Shown here one piece after another: positions 25,418 through 32,870 of a DNA stretch of 64,000 bases. Made by a program: the position numbers and the translations under genes. Each line of letters opens with the position of its first letter. Positions within the stretch are counted from its first letter, which is position 1. The DNA lies in contig NZ_BAABBV010000002.1 of NCBI RefSeq assembly GCF_039538145.1, positions 310,001 to 374,000 on the forward strand, written 5' to 3'. Source of the DNA: Gryllotalpicola daejeonensis. GTDB taxonomy: Bacteria > Actinomycetota > Actinomycetes > Actinomycetales > Microbacteriaceae. Below the pieces are notes generated by a model. The model was not told where the DNA came from. It did no database searches and saw nothing but the letters and a program-made list of their open reading frames with translations.

Positions 25418-26736
25418 GCCGCGGGGGCGGCTGGCGCGCGTTCGAGGAGCCTCTGCGGAACTTCTTCGGCTCCGGCCGGTTCGTGAACGCGCTGTCGCTC
25501 GTGATCGTCGGCTCGGCGTTCTCGACCTTCGCGATCGTGCGGGTCGTCGCCTGGCCGGGGCTCGTCGGGGCGTTGTGCGTCATGGTCGTGCTCGCGACGC
25601 TGTCGTTCATCGCGCGCCGCGGGAGGCACGACTCGCACGGGCTGATTCCGGTGTCACTGCTGGTGTTCGTGGCCTGGTGCACGGCCAGCGTGATCTGGAG
25701 CGAGAACCCCGGAACCACCGTCGCCTCATCGCTCTATCAGCTCGCGTGGGCCTACCTCGCGATCTATCTCGCCATGGTGCGCGACACGATCCAGGTCGTG
25801 CGCGTGGTCGGCGACGCGCTGCGGTTCCTGCTCGCCGGGTCGCTGGCGCTCGAGGTGTTCAGCGGACTCGTCGCCTCTGAGCCGGTGCACTATCTCGGGG
25901 TGAGCGGCACGATCGCGCACCTCGGGCCGATCCAGGGCATCTTCGGCAGCCGCAACGCGCTCGCGCTGATCTCGGTGATCGCGTTGGTGACGTTCTTCGT
26001 CGAGTGGCGCACGCGCTCGGTGACGCGCGGGCGCGCGGCGCTCTCGATCCCGCTCGGGGCGATCAGCCTGCTGCTGTCCCGCTCCCCCGTCGCCGTCGTC
26101 GTGATCGCGCTCGTGACTGTCGCGACCCTGGTGCTGATGGCGTTGCGTGCGGTCAAGGACGAGCGCCGCAGGTTCACCGGGCAGGTCACGATCGCGATTG
26201 CGACGGCCGTTGCCGCACTCGTCGCGTGGATTCTGCGCGACCCGATCATCGGCCTGCTGGACGCGCGGTCGATGCTCAACGTGCGGCACGCCCTCTGGAT
26301 CCAGATGTGGGACTTCACCAAGGCGAACCCGCTGGTCGGCTGGGGGTGGACGGGCATCTGGCGCGGCAACCTGTTCCCGTTCAGCCTGATCAACCAGCTG
26401 AGCGGCACGCCGGAGGCGAACGGTCTCAATGCCTACCTCGACGTGCTGCTGCAGCTCGGCTGGGTCGGCGTGCTGATCTTCGGCGTGATGGTGGTGCTCG
26501 CGACGGGGCGGTCATGGCTCGTGGCATCCAACAAGCGCAGCGTCATCCACATGTGGACCCCACTCGTGCTGATCGCCCTGCTCGCCACCTCGGCGACGGA
26601 ATCGGTGACCCTCGTCGACTACGGCTGGCTGCTGCTCGTGATCTGCACCGTCAACGCCTCGCAGAACATGAGCTGGCGCAGCGCGCTGCCGCAGGCGCCC
26701 GTGCCGCCCGCACGCTATGGGCACTACGGGCGCTGA
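25414..26736 (+). CDS. O-antigen ligase-like membrane protein (second of tandem pair)
   Basis: 440 residues, again about eleven helices and a Wzy_C-type loop: DARSMLNVRHALWIQMWDF, VGWGWTGIWRGNLFPF and EANGLNAYLDVLLQLGWVG. The matching loop and equal length suggest an old duplication of the gene before it, now much diverged. The GTG start at 25414 overlaps the upstream stop. Its 3' end overlaps the convergent GT2 gene by 13 bases. Confidence 0.8.
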   Translation: MSRGGGWRAFEEPLRNFFGSGRFVNALSLVIVGSAFSTFAIVRVVAWPGLVGALCVMVVLATLSFIARRGRHDSHGLIPVSLLVFVAWCTASVIWSENPGTTVASSLYQLAWAYLAIYLAMVRDTIQVVRVVGDALRFLLAGSLALEVFSGLVASEPVHYLGVSGTIAHLGPIQGIFGSRNALALISVIALVTFFVEWRTRSVTRGRAALSIPLGAISLLLSRSPVAVVVIALVTVATLVLMALRAVKDERRRFTGQVTIAIATAVAALVAWILRDPIIGLLDARSMLNVRHALWIQMWDFTKANPLVGWGWTGIWRGNLFPFSLINQLSGTPEANGLNAYLDVLLQLGWVGVLIFGVMVVLATGRSWLVASNKRSVIHMWTPLVLIALLATSATESVTLVDYGWLLLVICTVNASQNMSWRSALPQAPVPPARYGHYGR

Positions 26737-27716
26737 AGCAGATCACGGGCGATGTCGAGCGTTCCCTGGCTTGCGTAGCGCGGGTACAGTCCACGGGCGG
26801 CCAGACGCAGGATCGAGGGGATGCGGGCGAGCCGCGCCTCGGGCATGCGTGAGCGCGTCAGCTCGAAGGCCGCCTTCGCCTCGATCTGACTGAGCTGGTC
26901 GGCAGGCAGGCCAGTGGCACGCGCCCAGGCCGCGAGGTCGGCGAACTTGGCGGCGAGCAGCTCGTTACGGGTGCCGCGCGGCTCAAGCATCCGCCTGATC
27001 TTGTAGCCGAGCGTCGGCTCGTTGACACCGATCTCGTTGCCGCCGTGTTGGCGGTAATCGATGGTCTGCTCGCGCAGCACGCGCACGCCGCCGTGTACCG
27101 CGGCGACGATCGCCAGCCATTCGTCGTGCACCCAGCTGGCCGGGAACGGCAGAGCGAGCTCAAGCAGCTCGCGGCGCAGGACGACGGTGGCACCCGTGGC
27201 GAGGTTGCGGCGCAGGAACGCGGGAAGCGCATCGCCGGACTCGATGAGGCCGAGCTCGGCCTCGGTGACACCGAGGCTCTCGAAGAGGCCGAGCTCGAGG
27301 GGCGCCCCCCGGCCGTCGACCAGGCGGGCGTCCGTGAACAGCAGCAGAGCGGCCGGGTCGGCGGCGAAGACGCGCGCCGCCCGCTCGAGCTTGTCGGCGT
27401 GCCAGACGTCGTCCTGGTCGCTGAGCGCGATGAGGTCTGCGCCGGTGCCTGCGGCGGCGCGCACCGCACCCTCGAAGTTCTTGGTCACGCCGAGCGCGGG
27501 GCGGTTCTCGATGATGCGCAGCTGCGGGGCATCCGCTCTTACGACGGAATCGGCGCCCGCAAACGCGCGCCGCGCGAGCGCCACCGTGTCGTCGGTCGAC
27601 GCGTCGTCTGACAGTACGACGACGGCGGGCTGATACGACTGCGTGCGCATGCTGGCGAGCTGCGGCTCGAGGAATCGGGCGCCGTTGTGCGTGCAGAGTG
27701 CGACGGCCGCCGTCAC
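26724..27716 (-). CDS. Family 2 glycosyltransferase, rhamnosyltransferase-like
   Basis: 330 residues, GT-A fold: AVALCTHNGARFLEPQLASM, LSDDASTDDTV, and the DXD region LIALSDQDDVWHADKLERA, then WVHDEWLAIVAAV. The SDQDDVW motif is frequent in dTDP-rhamnosyl transferases, but the donor is not proven. The GTG start at 27716 overlaps galE (GTGA), so it is the last gene of the DPM-like GT - DUF2304 - galE - GT2 operon. Confidence 0.87.
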   Translation of the reverse strand: MTAAVALCTHNGARFLEPQLASMRTQSYQPAVVVLSDDASTDDTVALARRAFAGADSVVRADAPQLRIIENRPALGVTKNFEGAVRAAAGTGADLIALSDQDDVWHADKLERAARVFAADPAALLLFTDARLVDGRGAPLELGLFESLGVTEAELGLIESGDALPAFLRRNLATGATVVLRRELLELALPFPASWVHDEWLAIVAAVHGGVRVLREQTIDYRQHGGNEIGVNEPTLGYKIRRMLEPRGTRNELLAAKFADLAAWARATGLPADQLSQIEAKAAFELTRSRMPEARLARIPSILRLAARGLYPRYASQGTLDIARDLLQRP

Positions 27717-28699
27717 GCCGGGCGCCCCGCCGCGCGGGCGGCCTGGTGCGCGGCCCAGTCCGACTGCACGATCTCGTCGATGCCGCGCTTGGCCGTCCAG
27801 CCAAGCAGGCTGTGGATGCGCGCAGCCGAGGCGACCGACGAGGCCGGATCGCCATCGCGCCGCGGGCCCACCTCGGCTGCGAGCGGCGAACCCGACGCCC
27901 GCAGGATCGCGTCGACCATTTCATGCACCGTCGTGCCTCTGCCGGTGCCGACGTTGAGGGGTGTGTTGCCCGCGGGTGCCTCGGCCAGGTAGTCGAGTGC
28001 CGCGACGTGCGCCTCGGCGAGGTCGACGACATGGATGTAGTCGCGCACGCAAGTGCCGTCGCGGGTCGGGTAGTCGTCGCCGTGGATCAGCGGCGGCAGC
28101 CCGCGATCAAGGCGCTCGAACACCAGAGGGATCAGGTTGCCGCCACCGTGGTTTGCCAGCGTCACGGAGCCCGCGCCCCCGACGTTGAAGTAGCGCAGGC
28201 TAGTCGCGCGCAGTCCGAAGGCGATGGATGCCGCGGAGATCAGTTGCTCGCCGGCGCGTTTCGTCTCGCCATAGGGGCTGATCGGGGCGAGCGGTGTGTC
28301 CTCGCCGATCGCCTCGCCCGTCGCCGAGCCGTAGACCGCGGCGGACGACGAGAACACGAGGCGGTCTACCCCCGACTCTTCCATCGCCATGAGCAGGTGT
28401 GCGAGGGATGTGAGGTTCTGCTCGTAATACCAGGCGGGTCGGCGCACCGACTCGTCGACGGATTTGCGGGCAGCGAAGTGCATGACGGCGTCGATGCGCT
28501 CCTTGCGCAGCAGTGCGGCGACGGTGGCCGAAGCCGCGTCGGAGACCAGGTCGATCTCGACGAGCGGGAGGCCGGGGATGCGCTCGGTGCCGCTCGCGGA
28601 GAGGTCGTCGAGCACGACGACGTCGTCGCCGCGCGCAGCGAGCGCGGCGACGACGTGCGAGCCGATGTAGCCGGCTCCGCCGGTGACGAGGACCCGCAT
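27713..28699 (-). CDS. galE: UDP-glucose 4-epimerase
   Basis: Interconverts UDP-glucose and UDP-galactose (possibly UDP-GlcNAc/GalNAc). 328 residues, extended SDR: NAD site MRVLVTGGAGYIGSH, VFSSSAAVYG with catalytic Ser/Thr, catalytic ISPYGETK (Tyr and Lys three apart), RYFNVGGAG and DGTCVRDYIHVVDLA. Start ATG 28699 lies 4 bases after the DUF2304 stop. It supplies galactose donors for the surrounding glycosyltransferases. Confidence 0.94.
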   Translation of the reverse strand: MRVLVTGGAGYIGSHVVAALAARGDDVVVLDDLSASGTERIPGLPLVEIDLVSDAASATVAALLRKERIDAVMHFAARKSVDESVRRPAWYYEQNLTSLAHLLMAMEESGVDRLVFSSSAAVYGSATGEAIGEDTPLAPISPYGETKRAGEQLISAASIAFGLRATSLRYFNVGGAGSVTLANHGGGNLIPLVFERLDRGLPPLIHGDDYPTRDGTCVRDYIHVVDLAEAHVAALDYLAEAPAGNTPLNVGTGRGTTVHEMVDAILRASGSPLAAEVGPRRDGDPASSVASAARIHSLLGWTAKRGIDEIVQSDWAAHQAARAAGRPA

Positions 28700-28703
28700 G
28701 CGG

Positions 28704-29135
28704 CTACTCGGCCCCGCCTGGCCGGTCGTCCGCGTCCGGTGCGGTCTCGCTCGGCGCGATATCGGCCGACGCGATGCCATCGGCAACGTCGCCGGCCGCC
28801 TGTGGCGCCTCAAGCAGGGCGATGCGCCGGGCGAGCACGGTGACCTGCTTCTCGATGTAAGTGCTACGGCGCTGCATGACGAGCGCGTTGCCGAGGAAGA
28901 CGACGATGAGCCCGTAGAGCAGCAGGTCCGTTCCTCGGCCGATTCCGACGAGGTGCGCGACGGTCGTGAGCACGTTCGGGAAGACGACGGCCAGCACGGC
29001 GAGGGCGAGGACGATAACGAGCACGATGCGCCGCAGGGCGACGTGCCGCACACTGCGTGTCGGCAGCATCAGGAAGACGGCGAACGCCACGAACGCGACG
29101 ATCAGGACGATCTTGATCAGCAGCTGCGCTTCCAC
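28704..29135 (-). CDS. DUF2304 domain-containing membrane protein
   Basis: 143 residues: three hydrophobic segments (about 6-25, 37-55, 68-88), a helical stretch STYIEKQVTVLARRIALLE and an acidic tail. DUF2304 proteins are routinely encoded beside polyprenyl-phosphate sugar transferases (DPM-like GT2) in wall-glycan loci, as here, 7 bases after that gene. A helper or membrane anchor of the transferase is likely but unproven. Confidence 0.82.
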   Translation of the reverse strand: MEAQLLIKIVLIVAFVAFAVFLMLPTRSVRHVALRRIVLVIVLALAVLAVVFPNVLTTVAHLVGIGRGTDLLLYGLIVVFLGNALVMQRRSTYIEKQVTVLARRIALLEAPQAAGDVADGIASADIAPSETAPDADDRPGGAE

Positions 29136-29142
29136 GTCGTCC

Positions 29143-29823
29143 CTACTTCAGAAAGAGTTCGCTGAGGATGTTGATCGAGTTCCACAGCGACTGGCCCTTC
29201 GACTTCGAGTAGTCAGTGTAGAGAACCTGCACTGGCTGCTCGGTGTATCGCAGGCCCTTCTTGCCGATCTCGCCCACGATCTCCGAAGCATGCGCCATGC
29301 GGTTCTGGGTGATCCGGATGCGCTCCGCAGCTGAGCGCGTGAAGGCGCGCAGGCCGTTGTGAGCGTCGGTGAGCGCAACGCCCGTCGAGTAGCGCTCGAA
29401 GCGCACCGCGGCGCGCAGCACGATGCGGCGGAGTGCCGACATCTCGGTGCGGCCGTCGAGGAACCGAGAGCCGAGCACCACGTCGTACGACTCGGTGTCG
29501 AGGCGCTTCACCATGGCGAGCGCGTCTTCGACGCGGTGCTGCCCGTCTGCGTCGAACGTCACGAGGTAGTGGCAGTTCGGGTCGCCCAGTGCGTAGTCGA
29601 TGCCGGTCTGCAGGGCCGCGCCCTGGCCGAGATTGATGGGATGCCTCACCACGCGTGCCCCCGCGCGCCTCGCAGCCTCGGCCGAGCCGTCGCTGCTGCC
29701 GTCGTCGACGCACACGACGTTGGGGAAGGTCTCGCGGGCAGCGGCGACCACAGAGCCGATGACCGACGCCTCGTTGTACAGCGGCACGACGAGCCACGTG
29801 CGCTGTTCGACTGGATTACTGAT
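29143..29823 (-). CDS. DPM/GtrB-like family 2 glycosyltransferase, probable AUC start codon
   Basis: Likely transfers a sugar from a nucleotide donor to a polyprenyl phosphate. Motifs: VVPLYNEASVIGSVV, VVCVDDGSSDGS, GQGAALQTGIDYA and the DXD-type FDADGQHRVEDALAM. The usual N-terminal strand (TWLVVPLYNE) needs codons upstream of the only in-frame GTG (29787), which itself has no ribosome site and would cut the strand. Reading back, the frame stays open to a stop 15 bases beyond an ATC at 29823, which sits 7 bases after a perfect GAGGAGG. ATC is therefore proposed as the start (226 residues); GTG 29787 (214 residues) is the fallback. It heads an operon with DUF2304, galE and GT2. Confidence 0.85.
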   Translation of the reverse strand: MSNPVEQRTWLVVPLYNEASVIGSVVAAARETFPNVVCVDDGSSDGSAEAARRAGARVVRHPINLGQGAALQTGIDYALGDPNCHYLVTFDADGQHRVEDALAMVKRLDTESYDVVLGSRFLDGRTEMSALRRIVLRAAVRFERYSTGVALTDAHNGLRAFTRSAAERIRITQNRMAHASEIVGEIGKKGLRYTEQPVQVLYTDYSKSKGQSLWNSINILSELFLK

Positions 29824-29845
29824 GGGGAGGCCTCCTCAGGTGGCG

Positions 29846-29851
29846 AGTTTA
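29846..29851 (-). promoter_or_regulatory. -10 box of the DPM-like glycosyltransferase operon
   Basis: TAAACT on the minus strand; transcription would start near 29839, leaving about 16 bases that include the GAGGAGG site (29831-29837) before the proposed ATC start. Confidence 0.5.
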
Positions 29852-29916
29852 GTCGACAGCCACCCGGGAAAGCGGGCGGCGCGACGTTCATCGGGACCCG
29901 CGCAGAAACGTCCACC

Positions 29917-29922
29917 TAGGAT
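29917..29922 (+). promoter_or_regulatory. -10 box, leaderless type
   Basis: TAGGAT ends 7 bases before the GTG at 29930. The ATG embedded in it (29921) is part of the promoter box and a poor start. Confidence 0.5.
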
Positions 29923-29929
29923 GATTTCC

Positions 29930-31231
29930 GTGAAGATCGCAGTCGTCGCCCTCGGCAAAATCGGCCTCCCGCTCGCAGTTCAATTCGCCTCGAAGGGACA
30001 CGACGTCGTCGGCGTCGACGTCAACCAGGCGACCGTCGACCTTGTCAACCGCGGCATCGAGCCCTTCCCCGGCGAGGCCGAGCTGCAGGAGCGCCTGAGC
30101 GAGCTGGTTCCAGCCGGCCGCCTGCGCGCCACCACCGACTACGCCGACGCCATCCCCGGCGCTGACGCCGTGGTGCTCGTCGTTCCGCTCTTCGTCGACA
30201 GCGAGGCGCGCCCCGACTTCGGCTGGATGGACGGTGCGACCCGCTCACTCGGTGAGCACCTGACCCCCGGCACCCTGGTCTCGTACGAGACGACACTGCC
30301 GGTCGGAACCACCCGCACGCGCTGGAAGCCGCTGCTCGAGGAGGTCTCCGGCCTCACCGAGGGCGTCGACTTCCACCTCGTGTTCTCGCCGGAGCGCGTG
30401 CTCACCGGCCGCGTCTTCGCCGACCTGCGGAAGTACCCCAAGCTCATCGGCGGTCTGAGCCCCGAGGGTGCCGCGCGTGCGCGGGAGTTCTACGAGGCGG
30501 TGCTCGACTTCGATGAGCGCGACGACCTCGCCCGCCCGAACGGCGTATGGGATCTCGGCTCAGCTGAGGCCTCAGAATTCGCGAAGCTCGCCGAGACCAC
30601 CTACCGCGACGTCAACATCGGCCTCGCCAACGAGTTCGGCCGCTTCGCTGAGCGCACCGGCATCGACGTCTACCAGGTGATTGAGGCGTCGAATTCGCAG
30701 CCCTACTCGCACATTCACCGCCCCGGCATCGCGGTCGGCGGGCACTGCATTCCCGTTTATCCGCGCCTGTACCTGTGGAACGACCCCGAGGCGACGGTCG
30801 TCGCCGCGGCACGCGCCGCGAACGCCTCGATGCCCGCGCACGCAGTGAGCATGTTGCAGGGCGCCTACGGCGATCTCGCCGACGCGAAGGTCGTCGTGCT
30901 CGGGGCCGCCTACCGGGGCGGCGTCAAAGAGACAGCGTTCTCCGGCGTGTTCCCGACTGTCGATGCGCTGCGAGCCGCGGGCGCCGAGGTCTACGTCCAC
31001 GACCCGCTCTACACCGAGGACGAGCTCGAGAAGCTCGGCTTCACCCCGTACTCCTACGGGACCGAGGTTGACGCAGCGATCATCCAGACCGACCACGCCG
31101 AGTACCGCGAGCTCGGGCACGAGAAGGTTCCGGGCGTGAAGGCCATTGTCGATGGCCGGCGCATCAGCTCTGCGCAGAACTGGCCGAGGGCCACCTACCG
31201 CGTTATCGGTGCGGCGCCCGCGACCGCATAG
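29930..31231 (+). CDS. wecC: Nucleotide-sugar 6-dehydrogenase, WecC/WbpA type
   Basis: NAD-dependent four-electron oxidation of UDP-ManNAc or UDP-GlcNAc to the uronic acid. 433 residues: Rossmann start KIAVVALGKIGLPLAVQFA, SPERVLTG, the central helix with KLAETTYRDVNIGLANE (Lys219), catalytic Cys273 in VGGHCIPVYP, and the C-terminal UDP domain (AYRGGVKETAFSG). The start is GTG 29930, the usual VKIAVVALG beginning, placed right after a -10 box; an ATG nine bases earlier lies inside that box. It could serve WecB at 54269 (ManNAcA) or the Wbp-type genes at 41789-44465. Confidence 0.92.
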   Translation: MKIAVVALGKIGLPLAVQFASKGHDVVGVDVNQATVDLVNRGIEPFPGEAELQERLSELVPAGRLRATTDYADAIPGADAVVLVVPLFVDSEARPDFGWMDGATRSLGEHLTPGTLVSYETTLPVGTTRTRWKPLLEEVSGLTEGVDFHLVFSPERVLTGRVFADLRKYPKLIGGLSPEGAARAREFYEAVLDFDERDDLARPNGVWDLGSAEASEFAKLAETTYRDVNIGLANEFGRFAERTGIDVYQVIEASNSQPYSHIHRPGIAVGGHCIPVYPRLYLWNDPEATVVAAARAANASMPAHAVSMLQGAYGDLADAKVVVLGAAYRGGVKETAFSGVFPTVDALRAAGAEVYVHDPLYTEDELEKLGFTPYSYGTEVDAAIIQTDHAEYRELGHEKVPGVKAIVDGRRISSAQNWPRATYRVIGAAPATA

Positions 31232-31237
31232 TCCGTG

Positions 31238-32863
31238 ATGTCTCGCTTCTGGAACATCATACGGATCCTGCTCGTCCCGATCCTGCTGTTCGGCGCCCTG
31301 GCGACCTGGGCGGTCGCGTCGCCGGTGGGCTCCGCCCCAGACGACGACTTCCACCTTGCGAGCATCTGGTGCGCACAGGGCGATCAGCCGGGCCGCTGCG
31401 AGGCGACCTCGTCGGAGACCCACAGGATGGTGCCCGCCGCGATCGCGGTACCGCCGTGCTACCGCGATCACCCTGACATCACATCGATCTGCGCAGGCGA
31501 CCTCGACGCGGCGTCCGCTCTTCAGCTCCAGGCGACGCGCCGGGGCAATTTCACCGGGGCGTACCCGCCGGTCTTCTATGCCGCGATGAGCATCTTCATC
31601 CAACCGAAGAGCATTCCGGCGTCGGTCGTGGTCATGCGCCTGGTCAACGCCGCGCTCTTCGTCGCACTGGCAACGGCGCTGTACTGGCTGCTGCCGCTCA
31701 GACGCCGCTCGACCCTCGTGCTCTCGATGACTGCGACGTTCATCCCCCTCGGCATCTTCCTGATTCCGAGCGTCAATCCGAGCGGGTGGGCTATCGCATC
31801 GGCCGGCACTCTCTGGCTCGCGCTCGTCGGCTGCTTCGAGACGACCGGCGCCCGGCGCTGGGGTCTCGCTGCCCTCTCGGCTGTTTCAGCGGTGATGGGC
31901 GCCGGGTCGCGCGGTGACGCCGGGCTATTCGTCGCGGTCGGCGCTGTTCTCGCGATCTTCCTCGCCTGGCGCAGATCGCGCAGCTTCTGGAACTGGCCCG
32001 TCATCATCCTGTGCGCCGCCATCATCGCCGCCGGGCTGTGGAGCGCCTTCGGCACCGGCATGGGCACGGGAGCCGCAACCGGTGGCTTCGGCACCAGTTC
32101 GGTGAGCGCGGGCGCCGCAGGGAGCACGACGAGCACGACAACCGCGGCGACACCGGGGCAGGAACATGCCGGGATCGGCCTGCTGTTCTGGAACCTGATC
32201 AACGTGCCGTCCCTCTGGCTCGGGTCCCTTGGCACCTGGGGACTCGGGTGGTTCGATGTCACACTTCCCTGGATCGTTCCGGCGTGCACGATCGTCGTGT
32301 TCGGGTTCGTGCTGCTGTGGGGCATGCGCGACTCGACACCGCGCAAGATCATCGCCATGACGGGCGGTGTCGTCCTACTGACGGCCCTGCCCCTGGTCAT
32401 CCTGCAGAAGTCGCACGTACAGGTCGGCACCGAGGTGCAGCCGCGCTACCTGCTGCCGCTGCTCACGATGCTCGTGGCCGTCGCCCTGTTCCGCTTCGGC
32501 CGAAGAATCCGTTCTCTCACGCTCACTCAGCGCATCCTGATCGCCGCTCTCGCGGCGGTCGCCAATGGCGCGTCACTGGGCATCACCGTGCTGCGTTACA
32601 CGCTCGGCCTCGGCACGCGCAATTCCGGCTTCAACCCGAGCCGCGGCACGGTGTGGTGGTGGTCGCACCTCGTGCCGACACCCGACATCGTCATCGCGCT
32701 CGGCGTCGTGCTGTTCGCCTGCGCGATCTTCGCACTCATGCTCTGGGGCATCCACGACGCCACGGAGCTCGGCGCAGCCGAAGTCGCAGCCGCGGATGCC
32801 GCGAGCGACGAGACGGGCACGCGCCCGGGCATCGCGACGAACCAGTCCACGCTCGCGGGCTGA
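31238..32863 (+). CDS. DUF2142 family membrane protein
   Basis: 541 residues with about ten hydrophobic segments. The first extracytoplasmic loop holds SPVGSAPDDDFHLASIWC, the acidic motif seen in GT-C-like proteins and in DUF2142, and four Cys (CAQGDQPGRC, PPCYRDH, SICAGD). DUF2142 proteins in glycan loci are presumed GT-C glycosyltransferases using polyprenyl-phosphate sugars. ATG 31238 is taken as start; a GTG one codon earlier is possible. It lies 6 bases after the dehydrogenase gene and converges on the secreted protein with a 7-base gap. Confidence 0.83.
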   Translation: MSRFWNIIRILLVPILLFGALATWAVASPVGSAPDDDFHLASIWCAQGDQPGRCEATSSETHRMVPAAIAVPPCYRDHPDITSICAGDLDAASALQLQATRRGNFTGAYPPVFYAAMSIFIQPKSIPASVVVMRLVNAALFVALATALYWLLPLRRRSTLVLSMTATFIPLGIFLIPSVNPSGWAIASAGTLWLALVGCFETTGARRWGLAALSAVSAVMGAGSRGDAGLFVAVGAVLAIFLAWRRSRSFWNWPVIILCAAIIAAGLWSAFGTGMGTGAATGGFGTSSVSAGAAGSTTSTTTAATPGQEHAGIGLLFWNLINVPSLWLGSLGTWGLGWFDVTLPWIVPACTIVVFGFVLLWGMRDSTPRKIIAMTGGVVLLTALPLVILQKSHVQVGTEVQPRYLLPLLTMLVAVALFRFGRRIRSLTLTQRILIAALAAVANGASLGITVLRYTLGLGTRNSGFNPSRGTVWWWSHLVPTPDIVIALGVVLFACAIFALMLWGIHDATELGAAEVAAADAASDETGTRPGIATNQSTLAG

Positions 32864-32870
32864 TTCCGGG

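Noticed and set aside
30572..31603. 343-codon minus-strand frame opposite the 6-dehydrogenase
   Set aside because: No family motif; opposite a gene with a clear catalytic Cys.
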